Positions 7,883 through 15,131 of a DNA stretch of 15,131 nt are shown piece after piece. How positions within the stretch are numbered: the stretch's first letter is position 1; the number at the start of each line of letters is the position of its first letter. Both the position numbers and the translations under genes were made by a program. The stretch is from NCBI GenBank assembly GCA_030037105.1, contig JASHRY010000226.1, forward strand, positions 1-15,131, in the 5' to 3' direction. Source of the DNA: Xanthobacteraceae bacterium (lineage in GTDB: Bacteria > Pseudomonadota > Alphaproteobacteria > Rhizobiales > Xanthobacteraceae). The notes under the pieces are model-generated. The model ran no database searches, was not told the origin of the DNA, and was given only the letters and a program-made list of their open reading frames with translations.

Positions 7883-9593
7883 AGCACGCCTTCTCGTCCT
7901 TCCCGCCCGGATGGGTGATGGCGCCATGACGCGCCGATCCGACCTGTTGGGCGTATTTCCACAAATAACCCGACGTGTATTCATCCGGGCGCGGCTTCCA
8001 TTCCCGCGCCCGCCGATCGAGCTCGCTCTTGGTCAGCTTGACGTCGAGCGTCGCTTTCTCGGCGTCGAGCTCGATGATATCGCCGTCGCGCAGGAGCGCG
8101 ATCGGTCCCCCCACCGCGGCTTCCGGTCCAATATGGGCGACACAGAAGCCGCGGGTGGCGCCGGAGAAGCGTCCGTCGGTGATCAGCGCAACTTTTCCGC
8201 CCATGCCTTGTCCGTAGAGCGCGGCCGTCGTTGACAGCATTTCGCGCATGCCGGGTCCGCCCTTGGGGCCTTCGTAGCGAATGACCAGCACGTCGCCTTC
8301 CTTGTATTTCTTGTTCTTCACCGCCTCGAAGCAGGCTTCCTCGCCGTCGAAGCAACGCGCCGGTCCGGAGAAGCGCGAGCGCTCCATCCCGGCGACCTTA
8401 ACGATCGCGCCGTCGGGCGCGAGGTTGCCCTTAAGCCCGATGACGCCGCCGGTCGGCAGGATCGGCTTGTCGGCCGGACGAATAACGTCCTGGTCCGCGT
8501 TCCACTTCACCGATTTGAGGTTCTCGGCCATGGTGCGGCCGGTGACGGTCAGGCACTCGCCGTGGAGAAAACCATGGTCGAGCAGCGTCTTCATCAAGAG
8601 CGGAACGCCGCCAGCCTCGAACATGTCTTTGGCGACGTAGCGGCCGGACGGCTTCAAATCCGCGATATAGGGAGTCTTTTTGAAGACTTCGGCTACATCG
8701 AAGAGATCGAACGCGACGCCGCATTCGTTGGCGATCGCCGGCAGGTGCAGCGCGGCGTTGGTCGAGCCGCCGGTCGCGGCGACCACGGCCGCCGCGTTCT
8801 CCAGCGCCTGTCGCGTCACGATATCGCGCGGGCGGATGTTCTTGACGATCAACTCCATGATCTTCTCGCCCGCGACCATGCAGAGCTTGTCGCGGATCTC
8901 GTAAGGCGCCGGCGCGCCGGACGAATAGGGCAGCGCCAAGCCGATCGCCTCCGACACCGTCGCCATGGTGTTGGCCGTGAACTGCGCGCCGCAGGCACCG
9001 GCCGAGGGGCAGGCGACCTGCTCCATGGTATCGAGGTCGGCGTCGGATATGGTGCCGACCGAGTGCTGACCGACGGCCTCGTACAGGTCCTGGACGGTGA
9101 CCGGCCTGCCCTTGAACGTGCCAGGCAAAATGGAGCCGCCATAAATGAAGATCGACGGTACATTGAGCCGGCACATGGCCATCATCATACCGGGCTGCGA
9201 CTTGTCGCAGCCAGCGACGCCCACCAAGGCGTCGTAGCAATGGCCGCGCATGGTCAATTCGACAGAATCGGCGATGACCTCGCGCGAGGGTAACGAGGAC
9301 TTCATGCCGGCATGCCCCATGGCGATACCGTCAGTCACCGTGATGGTGCAGAACTCGCGCGGGGTAGCCCCAACTGCGGCAACGCCGCGTTTCACCGCTT
9401 GCGCCTGCCGCATGAGCGCGATGTTGCAGGGGGCAGCCTCATTCCAGCAGGTGGCAACGCCCACGAAAGGCTGGTGAATCTGCTCCCCCGTCAGCCCCAT
9501 CGCGTAATAGAAAGAACGATGCGGCGCGCGGTCGGGCCCCTCCGTGGCGTGACGGCTCGGCAGCCTTGATTTCAAATTCGTCTTGGTATCCAT
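7869..9593 (-). CDS. ilvD: Dihydroxy-acid dehydratase
   Basis: Fe-S lyase of branched-chain amino acid biosynthesis that dehydrates 2,3-dihydroxy-isovalerate and 2,3-dihydroxy-3-methylvalerate to the keto acids preceding Val/Leu and Ile. It has 574 residues, normal for the family. Likely cluster ligands are Cys49 (GVATCWNEAAPC), Cys129 (GVAGCDKSQPG) and Cys201 (CPSAGACGAQ). Other signatures include TVTDGIAMGHAGMKSSLPSR, the GGSTNAALHLPA block, and the C-terminal ITDGRFSGATRGFCVAHIGPEA with EGPKGGPGMREM before it. The ATG at 9593 (MDTKTNLKSRLPSRH) matches close relatives; the reading from 9641 adds 16 unsupported residues. No clear Shine-Dalgarno is seen. It is followed by the overlapping exoR-like gene and is divergent from the DNA glycosylase gene. 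Confidence 0.97.
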   Translation of the reverse strand: MDTKTNLKSRLPSRHATEGPDRAPHRSFYYAMGLTGEQIHQPFVGVATCWNEAAPCNIALMRQAQAVKRGVAAVGATPREFCTITVTDGIAMGHAGMKSSLPSREVIADSVELTMRGHCYDALVGVAGCDKSQPGMMMAMCRLNVPSIFIYGGSILPGTFKGRPVTVQDLYEAVGQHSVGTISDADLDTMEQVACPSAGACGAQFTANTMATVSEAIGLALPYSSGAPAPYEIRDKLCMVAGEKIMELIVKNIRPRDIVTRQALENAAAVVAATGGSTNAALHLPAIANECGVAFDLFDVAEVFKKTPYIADLKPSGRYVAKDMFEAGGVPLLMKTLLDHGFLHGECLTVTGRTMAENLKSVKWNADQDVIRPADKPILPTGGVIGLKGNLAPDGAIVKVAGMERSRFSGPARCFDGEEACFEAVKNKKYKEGDVLVIRYEGPKGGPGMREMLSTTAALYGQGMGGKVALITDGRFSGATRGFCVAHIGPEAAVGGPIALLRDGDIIELDAEKATLDVKLTKSELDRRAREWKPRPDEYTSGYLWKYAQQVGSARHGAITHPGGKDEKACYADI

Positions 9594-9670
9594 CGACTGT
9601 GCAGGCCAACTCGGCCCCCTCGCCCCTCCCCTTCGATCCAAGCGTCAGGCCGCCTGAAAACCGAAAGTAC

Positions 9671-9700
9671 TGCAATGGCTTGTAGGGACGTGCCATTGCA
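9671..9700. repeat. Inverted repeat upstream of ilvD (9-nt arms)
   Basis: TGCAATGGC (9671-9679) and GCCATTGCA (9692-9700) are perfect complements around a 12-base loop, about 80 bases upstream of the ilvD start. It could be an operator or an RNA hairpin in the ilvD leader. The structure is direct observation; the role is unknown. Confidence 0.5.
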
Positions 9701-9729
9701 TAGGGCCATCGGTGTCGAAAAACCCTATG
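9699..9729. repeat. Inverted repeat CATAGGG / CCCTATG
   Basis: Seven-base perfect arms at 9699-9705 and 9723-9729 enclose 17 bases. It overlaps the preceding inverted repeat by two bases, so the two hairpins would compete only at the margin. Confidence 0.4.
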
Positions 9730-9780
9730 GCCAAAAAGCGGCGCTCACGGCATGTGCGATGCAAAATGATCAAATGTTCT

Positions 9781-9808
9781 GAATCTGTTGCAGGAGAGCC
9801 ACAGATTC
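9781..9808. repeat. Inverted repeat GAATCTGT / ACAGATTC
   Basis: Eight-base perfect arms at 9781-9788 and 9801-9808 enclose a 12-base loop, about 65 bases before the mpg start. It could be an operator site or an mRNA leader hairpin. Confidence 0.45.
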
Positions 9809-9874
9809 GATCAGCACTGCTATGACTGTTAATGCGCGAGTTACCAATAACTGCAGAGCTGCGACGATGGGCCC

Positions 9875-10459
9875 ATGCCGAAACAACTGACACGGGTCTT
9901 TTTCAGCCGAAGCGTGCATGACATCGCGCCCGATCTGATCGGAGCAATATTCCTTTTTGACAGCGTCGGAGGGCGCATCGTCGAGGTCGAGGCCTATCAC
10001 CATACCGAGCCGGCCGCCCACAGCTTCCGCGGGCCCACGCCGCGCAATGCGGTAATGTTCGGCCCTCCTGGCTATGCCTATGTCTACCGCTCCTACGGCA
10101 TCCACTGGTGCCTGAACTTCGTTTGCGAGCCGAACGGCTCGGCAGCCGCCGTGCTCATCCGCGCCCTCGAGCCGACGGCCGGCCTGCCGCTCATGCGTCG
10201 GCGGCGCGGCGTCGCCGCGGAGCGGCTCCTTTGCTCAGGCCCAGGCCGGGTCTGCGCGGCGCTGCGCATCACCGGCGCGCACAACGGCTTGGCGCTCGAT
10301 GAGCCGCCGTTCGCGATCTTCCCGCGCACCGAGCCGGTGGAGGTGGTTGCCGGGCCGCGCATCGGCATCACCAAGGCCGTAGACAAGCCCTGGCGTTACG
10401 GCCTCAAAGGTTCGCGCTTTCTCAGCAAACCGTTCGCATCCGCTAATCCGGCAGTCTGA
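9875..10459 (+). CDS. mpg: 3-methyladenine DNA glycosylase (AAG/MPG family)
   Basis: Monofunctional base-excision repair enzyme that removes alkylated purines such as 3-methyladenine and hypoxanthine. It has 194 residues, normal for bacterial members. Family blocks align well with the human enzyme as I recall it: [18 protein letters not shown] with the catalytic Glu39, [45 protein letters not shown] and the C-terminal [16 protein letters not shown] carrying the conserved Arg. The ATG at 9875 gives [14 protein letters not shown], a normal family start; the ribosome binding site is weak. Its last 17 bases overlap the 3' end of the convergent SDR gene. With xthA it gives the window two base-excision repair functions, in separate transcription units. 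Confidence 0.94.
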   Translation: MPKQLTRVFFSRSVHDIAPDLIGAIFLFDSVGGRIVEVEAYHHTEPAAHSFRGPTPRNAVMFGPPGYAYVYRSYGIHWCLNFVCEPNGSAAAVLIRALEPTAGLPLMRRRRGVAAERLLCSGPGRVCAALRITGAHNGLALDEPPFAIFPRTEPVEVVAGPRIGITKAVDKPWRYGLKGSRFLSKPFASANPAV

Positions 10460-11162
10460 ATGCCGGATCGAAGCCGAGTTCTCTGCGGGCTTTCGCGATC
10501 GAGACTGTGCCGTCATCCTCGGCGATGTTGTAGATGCCCGGCGCGCCACGCGTGACCGCGAGCATTGCGGCGTGGGCGGCGGCATCGACGTGGAGCGGCG
10601 GCTGGCGACTCGGCGCGTCGGTCCAGGTGCCGGGGCCGTAGAGCAAACCATAGCGCAGCACGATCGCCTCCATGCCCGAGGCCAGGACCTGCTCCTCCAT
10701 ATCGGCAACACCGCGCATCGTCACCGCGCGAGGGCCTTCGGCGAGGTTGAGCGGATCGGTCTCGGCGTGCGGCCGCGGGCCGCTCGCATAGCCGAAGGCG
10801 ATACTCTGCACGACAAAGCGCCGGACTGCCGCGGCGCGCGCGGCCGCGATCAGATTGCGCGTTCCTTCGGTGCGGATGCGCGCATTGCGCGGATACGAGG
10901 CGGTGAGCTGCGCCTCGTCGAAAACGCGCGGCAAGTCGGTCAGTTGGTGGATCACGACTTCGGGCCGCGCCTCCGTCACCGCGCGCCCGAGGGCGGCGGC
11001 GTCAAACACGTCGACAATGACCGGATGAATTCCGGCGGCTTCGAGCGCGCGCGCCGCCTCCGGCAGGCGTGTCGTGCCGGTCACGTCATGACCGGCCTCG
11101 CGCAGCAGCGGCGTCAGCCGCCGACCGATCGCGCCGCTCGCTCCGGCAAGAAAAATCCGCAC
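10443..11162 (-). CDS. Atypical NAD(P)-binding SDR/epimerase-family protein
   Basis: Rossmann-fold protein of 239 residues with the N-terminal nucleotide-binding motif GASGAIG (7-13) and an acidic DVFD segment near 51, as in extended or atypical SDRs that act on nucleotide sugars or as NAD(P)H-dependent reductases. Two oddities: the region where YxxxK is expected reads [12 protein letters not shown] (148-159), lacking both catalytic Tyr and Lys, and the protein is shorter than the usual roughly 300 residues, apparently in the segment after LLYGPGTW. It may therefore be a binding or regulatory protein or use different chemistry. The GTG at 11162 is chosen because GAGAGG lies 9 bases upstream and the Rossmann motif begins at once; the frame runs on to 11573 only as a shadow of the neighbouring gene. 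It is 13 bases downstream of the beta-propeller gene. The substrate is unknown. Confidence 0.85.
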   Translation of the reverse strand: MRIFLAGASGAIGRRLTPLLREAGHDVTGTTRLPEAARALEAAGIHPVIVDVFDAAALGRAVTEARPEVVIHQLTDLPRVFDEAQLTASYPRNARIRTEGTRNLIAAARAAAVRRFVVQSIAFGYASGPRPHAETDPLNLAEGPRAVTMRGVADMEEQVLASGMEAIVLRYGLLYGPGTWTDAPSRQPPLHVDAAAHAAMLAVTRGAPGIYNIAEDDGTVSIAKARRELGFDPAFRLPD

Positions 11163-11171
11163 TTCGCCATG

Positions 11172-11177
11172 CCTCTC
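11172..11177 (-). promoter_or_regulatory. Ribosome binding site that sets the GTG start of the SDR gene
   Basis: GAGAGG on the minus strand lies 9 bases before the GTG at 11162 and overlaps the stop codon of the upstream beta-propeller gene. This supports coupled translation. An ATG at 11170 is out of frame. Confidence 0.65.
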
Positions 11178-12129
11178 AGTGATAGGCGACGATGAATTCG
11201 CATCCGGCCGCGGTCGGGAACGTGCGCGTGACGCGGCCGCTTTCGAGTGCGAACTCGAACACGACCGCGTCGTCGTGGCAGCACAGATAAGCGTGCGCGC
11301 CGTCGGACGCGAAGCCGAAACCCATGGGACCCTTCTTGGTCGGCATCGACGCAACGGGCTTGACGCTCTCGGCGGTGTAGATCGCCGCGTGGTTGCTCTT
11401 ATTGGACGATACGACCACATAGCGATTGTCCGGCGATACGCGCACCCGCCGCATTTGCGGATTGGCGGCGTCCGGCTCGTCGATCGCAATGGTCTGCCGC
11501 ACGGTGTGGGCGTGCGCATCGACGACGTAGAACTCGGCGGCGGTTTGCGCGCAGACATAGAGCGTGCTGCCATCCGGCGAAACGGCGAGGCCCTCGGTCA
11601 CGTGCGGCAGCTTGATCCGGTCGATGACCGCGCGGCGCCCCACATCGGCAACGACGACGAACTCGCGCTTGACCGAGACGAATGCCTTGCCGGTGGCGTG
11701 GCTGATCGCGATCCAGTGCGCCGTGCCACCGATGTCGATCCGCTGCACCTTGTCGGTTGCCGGATCGATCACCAGCACGGCGTTGCCGAGCTCCGCCGAG
11801 CACCACAGCGCGCCGGCGGCATCCATCATGACGCCGTGCGGCGCATAAGTTTCGCCGAGATCGATCACCCGCGTCAGCGACTTCGACGGCAGGTCGATCA
11901 CCACGATGCGCCGGTCCGGATTGACTCGCCTGATGAAAATTCCATCGCCGTAGACCGAGCCGTAGGCGGTGCGGCCGTCGGCCGACAGCGCCAGCTCATG
12001 CGTCGAGCCGGGCATGTCGATGGTCTTCAGAAGCGCGAGCGTCGCGACGTCGAGAAAATGCACCTTGTGGGCGGTCTTCGCCGTGACGATCAGATTCGGG
12101 CCGCCCGGCCGGTTGTTGAGATCAAGCAT
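11176..12129 (-). CDS. YVTN/YncE-type beta-propeller protein
   Basis: Protein of 317 residues made almost entirely of about seven repeating beta-propeller blades. Blade motifs recur: VHFLDVATLALLKTIDMPG, ELALSADGRTAYGSV, AVLVIDPATDKVQRIDIGG, GLAVSPDGSTLYVC, VRVSPDNRYVVVSS. Such proteins usually present a binding surface; no catalytic residues can be named. The ATG at 12129 (MLDLNNRPGGP) is preferred. An in-frame TTG at 12195 would add 22 Arg-rich residues. Neither start gives a convincing signal peptide, unlike many YncE-type proteins, so it may be cytoplasmic. It is followed after 13 bases by the SDR gene, and the two probably act together. Family is clear; function is unknown. Confidence 0.85.
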   Translation of the reverse strand: MLDLNNRPGGPNLIVTAKTAHKVHFLDVATLALLKTIDMPGSTHELALSADGRTAYGSVYGDGIFIRRVNPDRRIVVIDLPSKSLTRVIDLGETYAPHGVMMDAAGALWCSAELGNAVLVIDPATDKVQRIDIGGTAHWIAISHATGKAFVSVKREFVVVADVGRRAVIDRIKLPHVTEGLAVSPDGSTLYVCAQTAAEFYVVDAHAHTVRQTIAIDEPDAANPQMRRVRVSPDNRYVVVSSNKSNHAAIYTAESVKPVASMPTKKGPMGFGFASDGAHAYLCCHDDAVVFEFALESGRVTRTFPTAAGCEFIVAYH

Positions 12130-12253
12130 ATTGCAGTGCGCGTTGCGGCGACGGCTGCATCGTATGCGGATCGACGCCCTGTTGTCATCTTTCAATATTC
12201 TAGGCCGAGGCGCCGCCCCGCTCCAGCACCCAAATCAAGAGCGGCTATTCCGC

Positions 12254-13426
12254 CTACGCACCGGCGTTCATCGTGCGACCGAACCTGATCGTCGGCGCGA
12301 GCAGAATCGGGGGCACCATGGCAAGCGCGATCGGCAAGAATGCGAACCGTGAAATTCCAGTGAGGTCCCAAGCCGCGCCACACAGGATTGCGACAACGAC
12401 CGTAACGGCATAGCTGATGGTGAACATCGCCGCCGATACGCGCGCGACTTCGCTCCGGGTGCTCAATAGCGGCGGCAGCGTGAGGCCGAGGGCAAAAGCG
12501 GAGCCGGCGGCAAAGCCGACCACAGCCGCGCTCGCCACGGTCACAGCGCTCGCCGTGGCGACAATACCGCCGATGCCTGCCAGGCCCAGCGCACCGGCGA
12601 GCACGAACGGCCACGCCCGACTTTCGATGTGCCGCGCAAACCCCATGAGCAGCAGCGAGGCGGGGAGTTGGCCGAGATTGAGCGCCGTCAGCGCGGGACT
12701 GATGAGGTCGGGCCGGCCCGCCTCGTTCAGGTAGCCGGGCAAGAAGGCGTTGCTCCCGAAATAGAGCGGACCGACGCCGCCGAAGATCAAGCCCAGGCGC
12801 CAGATATCGCGGGCCGGCCAGTCCGGCCACCAGCGTGCCGACACAAGGACGCCCGTTTCTTTCTCGTGCGGCGTCGTCACCAATACCAGCAACGCGATTG
12901 CGGCGATCGGCACCGCCCACAGGACGAAAGTCGCGCGCCAGCTCCCGCCGAGCCAAGGGAACAGCACGGGAAAAAACGCAACCGGCAGGACCTCACCCAC
13001 AAGCAATCCGTTGGTATAGACGCCGGTGCCAAGGCCGATGCGATGCGGCAGCCAGCGGCCGACCAGGGCCGGCAAAGCCGGCTGGGTCACCGCAACGCCC
13101 GCGCTCATGACCACAGTTGCGGCGAACAGGCGCATCACATCCGCTGCGGCGCCGCGCAAGGCGGAACCCAAGGCCGTCAGCAGCAGACCCGCGATCACTG
13201 CCGCCACCACGCCGACCCACGCCACCAGGCGCGAGCCGACCAAAGCCGCGGCCGCGAACAAAATAACCGGCAAGCCGGTCAGGATCCCGATGTCCGTGCC
13301 GGTCAAATCGAACTCGCGCCGCAGCGCCGGAATCACCGGCGGCACCGCCAGAATCGCCAATCGCAGCGCGATGCCGATGAGCCACAACAGCGCCAGCGCC
13401 ATCGGGAGGGAACGGGATTTTGTCAC
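12254..13426 (-). CDS. MFS transporter, CynX/NimT-like
   Basis: Integral membrane protein of 390 residues with about 12 hydrophobic segments in two halves, and a polar loop near the middle (TTPHEKETGVLVSARWWPDW). The arrangement resembles the CynX/NimT branch of the major facilitator superfamily, with an N-terminal half similar to PPVIPALRREFDLTGTDIGI and a second half opening GVGPLYFGSNAFLPGYLNEAG. Members are described for cyanate and 2-nitroimidazole, but most have no known substrate and I cannot assign one. The start is a GTG at 13426, supported by AGGA 7 bases upstream. It lies 78 bases after valS and 124 bases before the beta-propeller gene, so co-transcription is possible. Confidence 0.88.
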   Translation of the reverse strand: MTKSRSLPMALALLWLIGIALRLAILAVPPVIPALRREFDLTGTDIGILTGLPVILFAAAALVGSRLVAWVGVVAAVIAGLLLTALGSALRGAAADVMRLFAATVVMSAGVAVTQPALPALVGRWLPHRIGLGTGVYTNGLLVGEVLPVAFFPVLFPWLGGSWRATFVLWAVPIAAIALLVLVTTPHEKETGVLVSARWWPDWPARDIWRLGLIFGGVGPLYFGSNAFLPGYLNEAGRPDLISPALTALNLGQLPASLLLMGFARHIESRAWPFVLAGALGLAGIGGIVATASAVTVASAAVVGFAAGSAFALGLTLPPLLSTRSEVARVSAAMFTISYAVTVVVAILCGAAWDLTGISRFAFLPIALAMVPPILLAPTIRFGRTMNAGA

Positions 13427-13433
13427 CGGATTT

Positions 13434-13437
13434 TCCT
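13434..13437 (-). promoter_or_regulatory. Ribosome binding site that sets the GTG start of the MFS gene
   Basis: AGGA on the minus strand lies 7 bases before the GTG at 13426 and decides that start. Confidence 0.6.
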
Positions 13438-13504
13438 GATCGAGGGTCTTGCGCCGGCGCGACCTTATTTTGAATTCGCGTAAAGTCGGGAAAGAGCGGG
13501 AAGA

Positions 13505-15131
13505 TCACGCCGCGCCTTTGAGCCGCTCCAGCGCCGCGGCGATCTTGGCCTTGCGCGCTTGCGCCTCCGCGCGCTTTTCGCGCTCGCCCTCGACCACCTC
13601 TTCGGGCGCGCGCTTGATGAAATCGGCGTTGCCGAGCTTTTGCTCGACCCGGGCGATATCCGCGTCGCATTTCGCCATTTCCCTGGCGAGGCGGGCGCGT
13701 TCGGCGGCAAGGTCGATCACGCCCTTGAGCGGCAGCGCCGCGACCTCGCCGCGCACCACAAGCTGCGCTGCGGCCCGGGGAATCTTTTCAGTGAAGGAAA
13801 TTTCGGCGACGCGGGCGAGGCGCCGCACGAAATCGGCCCAGCGCCGCGCGCGCGCATGCGTCTCAATCGACGCACCGGAAAGCATCAGGGGCAATAGCGT
13901 CGCCGGCGGGATATTCATTTCGGAACGGACCGAGCGTATCTCATTGACGAGATCGATCACCCAACCGATCTCCGCTTCCGCCGCCGCATCGTCGAGGCCG
14001 TCGTGCTGAGGCCAAGTGCTCAGAGCGAGCAAAACTTCTCTGCCCGTCATTCCGGGGCGCGCCGCAGGCGCGAGCCCAGAATCCATATCCACAGCGGCAG
14101 GGGATATGGATTCCGGGCCCGGCGCTTCGCGCCGTCCCGGAATGACGGAAGCCGCCGTGACCCTCCACAGCTCCTCGGTGACGAACGGCATGAACGGATG
14201 CAGGAGTTTGAGAATCTCGTCGAGCGCCCAGGCGGTCGCGGCGCGGGTTTCGTTCTTGGCGGCGCAGTCGGGGCCGGTGAGCACCGGCTTCGCCAGTTCG
14301 AGGTACCAATCGCAGAAGATATTCCAGACAAAGCGGTAGATCGCACCCGCTGCGTCGTTGAACTTGTACGCTTCGAGCGCGGCGGTCGCTTCGCTGCCCG
14401 CCTTCGCAGCCTCGTGCGCGATCCAGCGGTTGAGCGTCTCCTTGGCACGGCGCGGATCGAAGTCGGGATCGCGGGCGCATCCGTTCATCTCGGCGAACCG
14501 AGCGGCGTTCCAGAGCTTGGTCGCGAAGTTGCGATAACCGGCGACGCGCTCTTCCGAAAGCTTGATGTCGCGCCCTTGCGCCGCCATGGCGGCGAGCGTG
14601 AAGCGCAGCGCGTCGGCGCCGTATTCGTCGATCACTGCGATGGGGTCGATGACGTTGCCCTTCGATTTGGACATTTTCTGCCCGCGCTCGTCGCGCACCA
14701 GCGCGTGGATGTAGACCGTGGGGAACGGCACCCCCTGCATGAAATAGAGGCCCATCATCATCATCCGCGCCACCCAGAAGAAGATGATGTCGAATCCGGT
14801 GACCAGCACGCTGGTCGGATAGTAGCGCTTGAGTCCCGGCGTCCGGTCCGGCCAGCCCAGCGTCGAGAACGGCCACAAGGCCGAGGAGAACCAAGTGTCG
14901 AGCACATCCGGGTCGCGGTGAAGGTACTCATTGGCGAAGCGCGCGCGACGGTCCGGATCGGCGGCAATGTCACGGCCTTCCTCGACCGTGATCTCTTCGA
15001 TGTCGGTGTAGTGTGCGAGGGCATCGGCCACGGCGTCGTCCTCGTTCTCGGCGACGAAGATTTTGCCGTCCGGGCCGTACCAAGCCGGTATCTGATGTCC
15101 CCACCAGATTTGCCGCGAAATGCACCACGGT
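13505..15131 (-). CDS. valS: Valyl-tRNA synthetase, partial (N-terminus beyond window)
   Basis: Class Ia aminoacyl-tRNA synthetase that charges tRNA-Val and edits misactivated threonine. The frame is open to the right edge, giving about 541 C-terminal residues of a protein usually near 900-950. It enters at [19 protein letters not shown], then [21 protein letters not shown] and the [12 protein letters not shown] signature (KMSKS at 14663-14677). The helical anticodon-binding domain follows, with [14 protein letters not shown]. The last 70 or so residues form the C-terminal coiled coil (from about [15 protein letters not shown] to the end). Unusually, about 35 residues between RVTAA and [11 protein letters not shown] are encoded by a palindromic repeat (14044-14148). 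This lies in frame without stops, so the gene is probably functional. The HIGH motif and start are off the window. Confidence 0.96.
   Translation of the reverse strand, partial: PWCISRQIWWGHQIPAWYGPDGKIFVAENEDDAVADALAHYTDIEEITVEEGRDIAADPDRRARFANEYLHRDPDVLDTWFSSALWPFSTLGWPDRTPGLKRYYPTSVLVTGFDIIFFWVARMMMMGLYFMQGVPFPTVYIHALVRDERGQKMSKSKGNVIDPIAVIDEYGADALRFTLAAMAAQGRDIKLSEERVAGYRNFATKLWNAARFAEMNGCARDPDFDPRRAKETLNRWIAHEAAKAGSEATAALEAYKFNDAAGAIYRFVWNIFCDWYLELAKPVLTGPDCAAKNETRAATAWALDEILKLLHPFMPFVTEELWRVTAASVIPGRREAPGPESISPAAVDMDSGLAPAARPGMTGREVLLALSTWPQHDGLDDAAAEAEIGWVIDLVNEIRSVRSEMNIPPATLLPLMLSGASIETHARARRWADFVRRLARVAEISFTEKIPRAAAQLVVRGEVAALPLKGVIDLAAERARLAREMAKCDADIARVEQKLGNADFIKRAPEEVVEGEREKRAEAQARKAKIAAALERLKGAA
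14044..14148. repeat. 105-bp palindromic repeat element inserted in frame in valS
   Basis: A two-tier imperfect palindrome. The outer arms are 13 nt and perfect (CCGTCATTCCGGG at 14044-14056, complement at 14136-14148). The inner arms are 12 nt and perfect (GAATCCATATCC at 14079-14090, complement at 14102-14113) around an 11-base loop. Each half also contains its own small hairpin: CGCGCC-GCA-GGCGCG at 14058-14072 and GGCGC-TTC-GCGCC at 14121-14133. The arrangement resembles dispersed palindromic elements I recall between genes in Bradyrhizobium and relatives. Its length is exactly 35 codons, and it is read in valS as [10 protein letters not shown]...ARPGMT. Confidence 0.85.

Larger units (their letters stand above)
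9594..9874. other. ilvD/mpg divergent intergenic region
   Basis: A 281-base spacer between divergent genes and the longest gene-free stretch here. It must hold the ilvD and mpg promoters, but no convincing -35/-10 pair was found for either direction. It holds three separate inverted repeats, listed individually, and a 13-nt palindrome at 9645-9657 (TCAGGC-C-GCCTGA). A 32-codon reading frame at 9727-9825 has no ribosome binding site and is not called. Confidence 0.6.

Noticed and set aside
9727..9825. Small plus-strand ORF (32 codons, beginning MAKKRRSRH) upstream of mpg
   Set aside because: Basic start looks protein-like, but there is no ribosome binding site, it begins inside an inverted repeat, and composition gives no further support.
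9645..9893. Possible leader peptide for ilvD attenuation on the minus strand
   Set aside because: The 82-codon frame has only scattered Ile/Leu and no run of regulatory codons before a terminator-like hairpin.
11163..11573. N-terminal extension of the SDR gene from an upstream start
   Set aside because: The extension is out-of-frame translation of the beta-propeller gene, and a good ribosome binding site precedes the GTG at 11162.
13451..13460. GCGCCGGCGC palindrome in the valS/MFS gap as a terminator
   Set aside because: Ten-base GC palindrome with no loop and no T-run on the minus strand; such sequences are frequent by chance at this GC content.
14016..14339. Plus-strand ORF crossing the valS palindrome
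   Set aside because: It resembles the valS insert only because the element is palindromic; flanking sequence is a shadow of valS.
1..15131. Defence system, prophage, integrative element, CRISPR array or biosynthetic cluster
   Set aside because: No integrase, transposase, restriction or toxin genes, no direct-repeat array, and no tRNA or attachment-site duplication were seen; gene content is core metabolism and repair.

Overview
The window is high-GC chromosomal DNA that looks like an alphaproteobacterium of the order Hyphomicrobiales (Rhizobiales), probably near Bradyrhizobium, Rhodopseudomonas or Pseudolabrys. The grounds are the protein sequences as recalled (IlvD, the dGTPase, ExoR-like protein, NagZ), the gene order dgt-argS-SPOR-nagZ beside erpA-xthA, and a palindromic repeat typical of that group inside valS. 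The region is dense and mostly housekeeping. I see no phage, transposase, CRISPR array, tRNA or rRNA, and no gene-free stretch longer than about 280 bases.

Left part (1-5783, minus strand): a four-gene run in one direction, dgt (dGTPase) -> argS (arginyl-tRNA synthetase) -> a membrane-anchored SPOR-domain protein -> nagZ (beta-N-acetylglucosaminidase, cut by the window edge). The gaps are 41, 88 and 47 bases. The last two genes both deal with peptidoglycan: septal binding and muropeptide recycling. A perfect 19-nt palindrome lies between them.

Centre (5784-9874): erpA and xthA run on the plus strand, divergent from dgt and only 4 bases apart. They converge on ilvD -> exoR-like, which run on the minus strand and overlap by 14 bases. 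ErpA delivers Fe-S clusters, and IlvD is a classical Fe-S enzyme. The ExoR-like protein is a secreted Sel1-repeat protein, related in rhizobia to control of exopolysaccharide and motility. The 281-base divergent spacer between ilvD and the DNA glycosylase gene holds three inverted repeats.

Right part (9875-15131): a 3-methyladenine DNA glycosylase gene (plus) converges with and overlaps the tail of a minus-strand run valS -> MFS transporter -> YVTN-type beta-propeller -> atypical SDR/epimerase. The propeller and SDR genes are 13 bases apart. valS is cut by the window's right edge.

The most unusual feature is a 105-bp two-tier palindromic element inserted in frame in the valS coding sequence (14044-14148). 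It adds about 35 residues that the family normally lacks, and it encodes similar peptides on both strands. I found no convincing new multi-gene system; the other findings are modest.
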